Of a stretch of DNA of 64,000 nucleotides, positions 61,901-64,000 are shown piece after piece. Origin of the DNA: Massilia kyonggiensis (GTDB lineage: Bacteria > Pseudomonadota > Gammaproteobacteria > Burkholderiales > Burkholderiaceae_D); NCBI RefSeq assembly GCF_024756235.1, contig NZ_JANUGY010000008.1, positions 372,001-436,000 of the forward strand, given 5' to 3'. Within the stretch, counting starts at the first letter, position 1, and each line of letters opens with the position of its first letter. A program made the position numbers and the translations under genes. Under the pieces are notes generated by a model, which worked only from the letters and a program-made list of their open reading frames with translations, was not told the DNA's origin and did no database searches.

Positions 61901-63697
61901 ACCGATTCGTCGACCCTGTTCATCGCCGACCAGAAGGATTACATCGGCAACCTGTTCGACATCGCGACCGTGACGGACTCCAACGGCCGCAACGCGACCG
62001 ATGTGGTCACCGTCGCCAAGTACCTGTTCGACAGCAACCTGACGACCGGCACCGATTACCGCCTCAACGGCAGCGGCAACAATGGCTGGGTCAAGTTCGA
62101 TTTCCGGGGCGGTGGCACCGTGGCGCTGTCGCGGGTCGAAGTCATCGGCCCCCAGAACCAGTACTCGGGCCGGATCAACGGCACGCTGGTGCAAGGTTCC
62201 AACGACAATACGACGTGGACGACGATCTCGACCGCCGCGGGGAACACACCGGATTGGCAGACGCTGAAGATCACCGACCCGACGCCGTACCGCTATATCC
62301 GCATGACCAACGCCGGTGCCTGGTTCGGCAACATGCAGGAACTGCGCCTGTATGGCGTGACGGCGTCGACCAACAAGATCGCCTCCGCGTCGCTCACCTC
62401 GCTCCAGGCCCTGCGCAACCGCGTCGTGCCTGGGAATACCGTGAAACTGCCCTTCACGGCCAAGGAAGCGATCAGCAACGTGAAAGCGACGATCGCCGGC
62501 CTGCCCGCCGCGCTCACGACGACGGATAACATCACCTATACCGCTACCGCGACCCTGCCCCAGGGCACGCAACCGGGAGCAGTGAAGTTCGCCATCGACT
62601 ACGTCACGCAGGACGGCACGCCGGGCTACCAGGTCACCGAGACGACGGACAGCACCGCCCTGACCCTGGTCGACGAGAGCGACCTCATCCAGAACGTGCC
62701 GACCATCGCGACGCTGATCGATTCGACAACGAACCGCTCCGCGGCCACGACGCTGACGATCGTGAAGACCTTGTTCGACGCGAACCTGGGCACCGGTTCG
62801 GACTTCCGTAACGGCACGAGCTCCGGCACGGGCGCCTGGGTAGTCTTCGACTTCAAGCAGGGCAACCAGGTCAACCTGACCAGCACCGAAGTCATCGGCA
62901 GCCAGGACCAGTACTTCACGCGCGTCAACGGCCTCGTGTTCCAGGGCTCGAACGACAACACCAACTGGACCACGCTGACCCCGGCGGCGAAATCGACGGC
63001 GGATTGGCAGACGCTGCCGGTCACGAGCCTGGTGCCTTACCGCTACATCCGTGTGTACAACCCGAACGCGTGGTTTGGCACCATCAAGGAAATTCGCCTG
63101 CACGGCTCGCTGCATGGCGCCGACACCACCGCGCCCAGCACCACGGCCACCGCTCCGCAAGGCACGGTGACCACGGACGCGACGGTCACCTTCGCGGCCA
63201 CGGACAACCAGGGCGGCTCGGGCGTCTCCGCGACGTATTACACGGTCGACGGCGGTGCGCAGCAAAAGGGCAACTCGGTCACGCTGAACACGAGCGGCGC
63301 GCACACGGTGAGCTACTGGAGCACGGACTGGGCGGGCAACACCGAACAGGCGCACACGGTGACGGTATCGATCGACAAATCGGTGGACGTGACGTCCTCC
63401 GTGTCGATCGCCCGCTCGGGCCTGACGGTGAACCGCTTCACCAACAAGTACACGGGTACGGTGACGATCACGAATACGGGTGGCCAGACCCTCACCGGTC
63501 CGCTGCATCTGCGCCTGCAGGCCCTGACGGCCGGCGTCACGCTGGACAACCAGACCGGCGTGAAGGATGGCGTGCCGTACCTGGCGCTGCCCGCCGCCGG
63601 CCTGGCCGCGGGCCAGAGCGTCACCTTGACGACTACCTTCTCCAACCCGAACAAGGTCGGCATCGCCTACACGCCGGCCCTCTTCAGCATCCAGTAA
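58943..63697 (+). CDS. Giant secreted alginate-lyase-family multidomain protein (copy B)
   Basis: 1584 residues. The GTG at 58943 (MRTNKFDN) aligns with the copy A start; an in-frame ATG at 58742 would place the operator inside the gene and bury the signal peptide. Same domain order as copy A: lyase domain with NQHLYTTIA and EMGRDQAHGAGDLT, Ig-like, FIVAR-like, discoidin, Ig+discoidin, OmpL47-like end. The ~248 extra residues are one additional Ig+discoidin unit (62356-63117). The lyase domain differs at scattered positions (for example LWSKFMV for LFGKWMV), so substrate preference may differ. The PEP-CTERM copy follows 11 bases later. Confidence 0.85.
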   Translation: MRTNKFDNTLRRIVAMAFSVGVATTLVPLPGQVAMADPIDTLVTSYQPVITETIDANGFKHPGVGFTKEMLENTRAQILAKKEPWYTHFNMMLNSASASRTPRIRNVSGADPTKPAFYGLTSQGLEGNFIADAGTVYTQAVLYLVTGDDVYRNNAMRIIRLYSQMDPAQYAYYTDSHIHTGIPLQRMTTAAEILRATSTQTPALAWTDDDTVNFSRNLITPVIQTFDNCNCRFMNQHLYTTIAKMSGSIFMGDRDGYNTAVEWFMVNKDAPDPAWTGSIKQLFRTVTKNDATGEAIPPQIQHVEMGRDQAHGAGDLTNSEILARLMLAQGTKVDPVTGTPSTASNAVGPYEFMDDRLLAVHELWSKFMVGYDIPWVPVAMSVNPDGSIRAMYNGVSWAYRGRLSQNTWEAFYYYKYARGLDVEQLMPHYTTIYAKRKAYNWDGTDGGGDFWLGIPKAAEAEGSKYLGIPIVDPYREVEDRFTAYSSNSVAQTEGSTGFVRSTATPEGTRYAVYTYGWPTTSIGLRVRTNGQATMGLNSTSITLPNTRGQWRYVVVPFNMPDFLTLTITGNGTTVDVDHINIQSSTLLSPPAFKSGNGDTTVYTYAGATVPVTIDLSATDPAAGDVVTYNIDNLPQGASFDTATGAFSWTPAQAGTYTLIVEASDGTTVTTKRVAVVVGADRQAVVTAVTATVKPDTLYVTSTKNNYQAAYADLQNTIGSGTDTDYFQKLAALRTAVSGLQELTPLLPDGSINYPNLFFKTNMVTNLGPTPANGTDDIDGTNIGFGSAIENNRTHTMDFGPGFKVAATAFSFKPPGSFPERIGGTTVFASNDLVNWTQITPDKTRMVEEMQTLNVADEFRTQRYRFFKIRMVDELWSYNILEMTEFRIFGTRYETVNKLTGVSLGSDQALRNRVVAGNTIKVSFQSNEPINNVSAMIQGEPATITTTDNLNWTATLLVKPTTTTGPVKFLVNYKTADGTDAEPILFPTDSSTLFIADQKDYIGNLFDIATVTDSNGRNATDVVTVAKYLFDSNLTTGTDYRLNGSGNNGWVKFDFRGGGTVALSRVEVIGPQNQYSGRINGTLVQGSNDNTTWTTISTAAGNTPDWQTLKITDPTPYRYIRMTNAGAWFGNMQELRLYGVTASTNKIASASLTSLQALRNRVVPGNTVKLPFTAKEAISNVKATIAGLPAALTTTDNITYTATATLPQGTQPGAVKFAIDYVTQDGTPGYQVTETTDSTALTLVDESDLIQNVPTIATLIDSTTNRSAATTLTIVKTLFDANLGTGSDFRNGTSSGTGAWVVFDFKQGNQVNLTSTEVIGSQDQYFTRVNGLVFQGSNDNTNWTTLTPAAKSTADWQTLPVTSLVPYRYIRVYNPNAWFGTIKEIRLHGSLHGADTTAPSTTATAPQGTVTTDATVTFAATDNQGGSGVSATYYTVDGGAQQKGNSVTLNTSGAHTVSYWSTDWAGNTEQAHTVTVSIDKSVDVTSSVSIARSGLTVNRFTNKYTGTVTITNTGGQTLTGPLHLRLQALTAGVTLDNQTGVKDGVPYLALPAAGLAAGQSVTLTTTFSNPNKVGIAYTPALFSIQ
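61621..62355 (+). repeat. Ig+discoidin repeat unit 1 in copy B lyase
   Basis: Encodes TGVSLGSDQALRNRVVAGNT... through NAGAWFGNMQELRLYG. Matches unit 2 that follows directly; boundaries approximate. Confidence 0.7.
62356..63117 (+). repeat. Ig+discoidin repeat unit 2, absent from copy A
   Basis: Encodes ASLTSLQALRNRVVPGNT... through NPNAWFGTIKEIRLHG. Diverged from unit 1 but with the same order of landmarks; boundaries approximate. Confidence 0.7.
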
Positions 63698-63708
63698 AGG
63701 ACCTGACC

Positions 63709-64000
63709 ATGTCTCGCTTCAAGCATTTTTTATCCTGGCTGGCACTCGTAGCCGCGATGACCGGCACCTGCGGCCAGGCGGCGGCCACGCCGCTCGGCTA
63801 CCACGTCGACATCGACACCGCGACGCTCGGTTCGGGTCCGGCTTTCCTGGAGCTGTACTTCATGGGACTGGACGGTGCGCCGGCCGCGACAGCCATCGTG
63901 AGCAGCCTGACCGGCGCACTGGACGGCGCGGCGGACCTGACGGGCACGGTCGTGGGCACCGGTCCCTTCGTGTTCGGCAATGCCGGCGGCGGCGGTGACC
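63709..64000 (+). CDS. PEP-CTERM protein (copy B), 3' truncated by window edge
   Basis: First 97 codons of a second PEP-CTERM-type protein, ATG 63709 with the same AAGGACCTGACC leader. By eye I count about nine differences from copy A in 292 aligned bases, eight of them in the first ~90 bases; the remaining ~200 are identical but for one. The C-terminal sorting signal lies beyond the window, so it is inferred from copy A. Confidence 0.88.
   Translation, partial: MSRFKHFLSWLALVAAMTGTCGQAAATPLGYHVDIDTATLGSGPAFLELYFMGLDGAPAATAIVSSLTGALDGAADLTGTVVGTGPFVFGNAGGGGD

Larger units (their letters stand above)
58682..64000 (+). repeat. Tandem duplicated lyase/PEP-CTERM module, copy B (continues past edge)
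   Basis: Second copy of the module at 53735-58575, beginning with the same ATTAGGTCTACAATTG block. The 367-base gap before its lyase holds the terminator, two operator candidates and no other gene. Confidence 0.9.

Noticed and set aside
1..64000. CRISPR arrays, tRNA or rRNA genes, IS elements and prophage genes
   Set aside because: No regularly spaced short repeats, cloverleaf-like sequence, transposase or phage structural genes were recognised; the long repeats at 53-64 kb are a gene duplication.

Overview
The window is GC-rich bacterial DNA with densely packed genes. Gene content suggests a betaproteobacterium of the Oxalobacteraceae (Massilia/Telluria-like): NarXL-regulated nitrate respiration with two NarK carriers, oxygen-independent ubiquinone synthesis, TonB receptor and glycosidase loci, T6SS genes and PEP-CTERM proteins. 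The taxonomic call is inference; there is no rRNA or tRNA gene to test it.

1-25 kb is an anaerobic-respiration block. ubiU (cut by the window edge), ubiV and ubiT give O2-independent ubiquinone synthesis. A DGC-domain protein and a B12-dependent ribonucleotide reductase (nrdJ) follow, then two small overlapping ORFs, an unknown minus-strand gene and a chemoreceptor. moaA (molybdenum cofactor), a beta-carbonic anhydrase, narX and narL come next, then a convergent soluble hybrid kinase, two nitrate/nitrite carriers, narGHJI and a parvulin isomerase. The operon appears to end at a strong terminator lying inside the 3' end of the convergent nitroreductase gene.

25-39 kb holds a Cache-GGDEF protein, two TonB-dependent receptors convergent with a GH3 beta-glucosidase, a chemoreceptor/PstS-like protein/porin operon, and an acyl-CoA-dehydrogenase-like gene. 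AAAACGTTTT palindromes near the glucosidase, and a related site upstream of the receptors, suggest shared LacI-type control.

39-51 kb is a T6SS accessory island. On the minus strand are vgrG, a LytM-like/EF-hand/GH19 effector and an overlapping periplasmic protein that is probably its immunity factor. On the plus strand are PAAR, a membrane-anchored ketoacyl-synthase-like protein and tagF. Several secreted unknowns flank these genes, one frameshifted. No T6SS sheath, baseplate or membrane-complex genes are present.

51-64 kb begins with a GAF-GGDEF protein, then a polysaccharide-degradation locus. A GH43 enzyme is divergent from two tandem copies of a module made of a giant secreted alginate-lyase-family protein and a small PEP-CTERM protein. 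Each module has the same leader with two GntR/LacI-like operator candidates, and the second lyase has one extra Ig-plus-discoidin unit. This duplicated module is the strongest candidate here for a little-described system.
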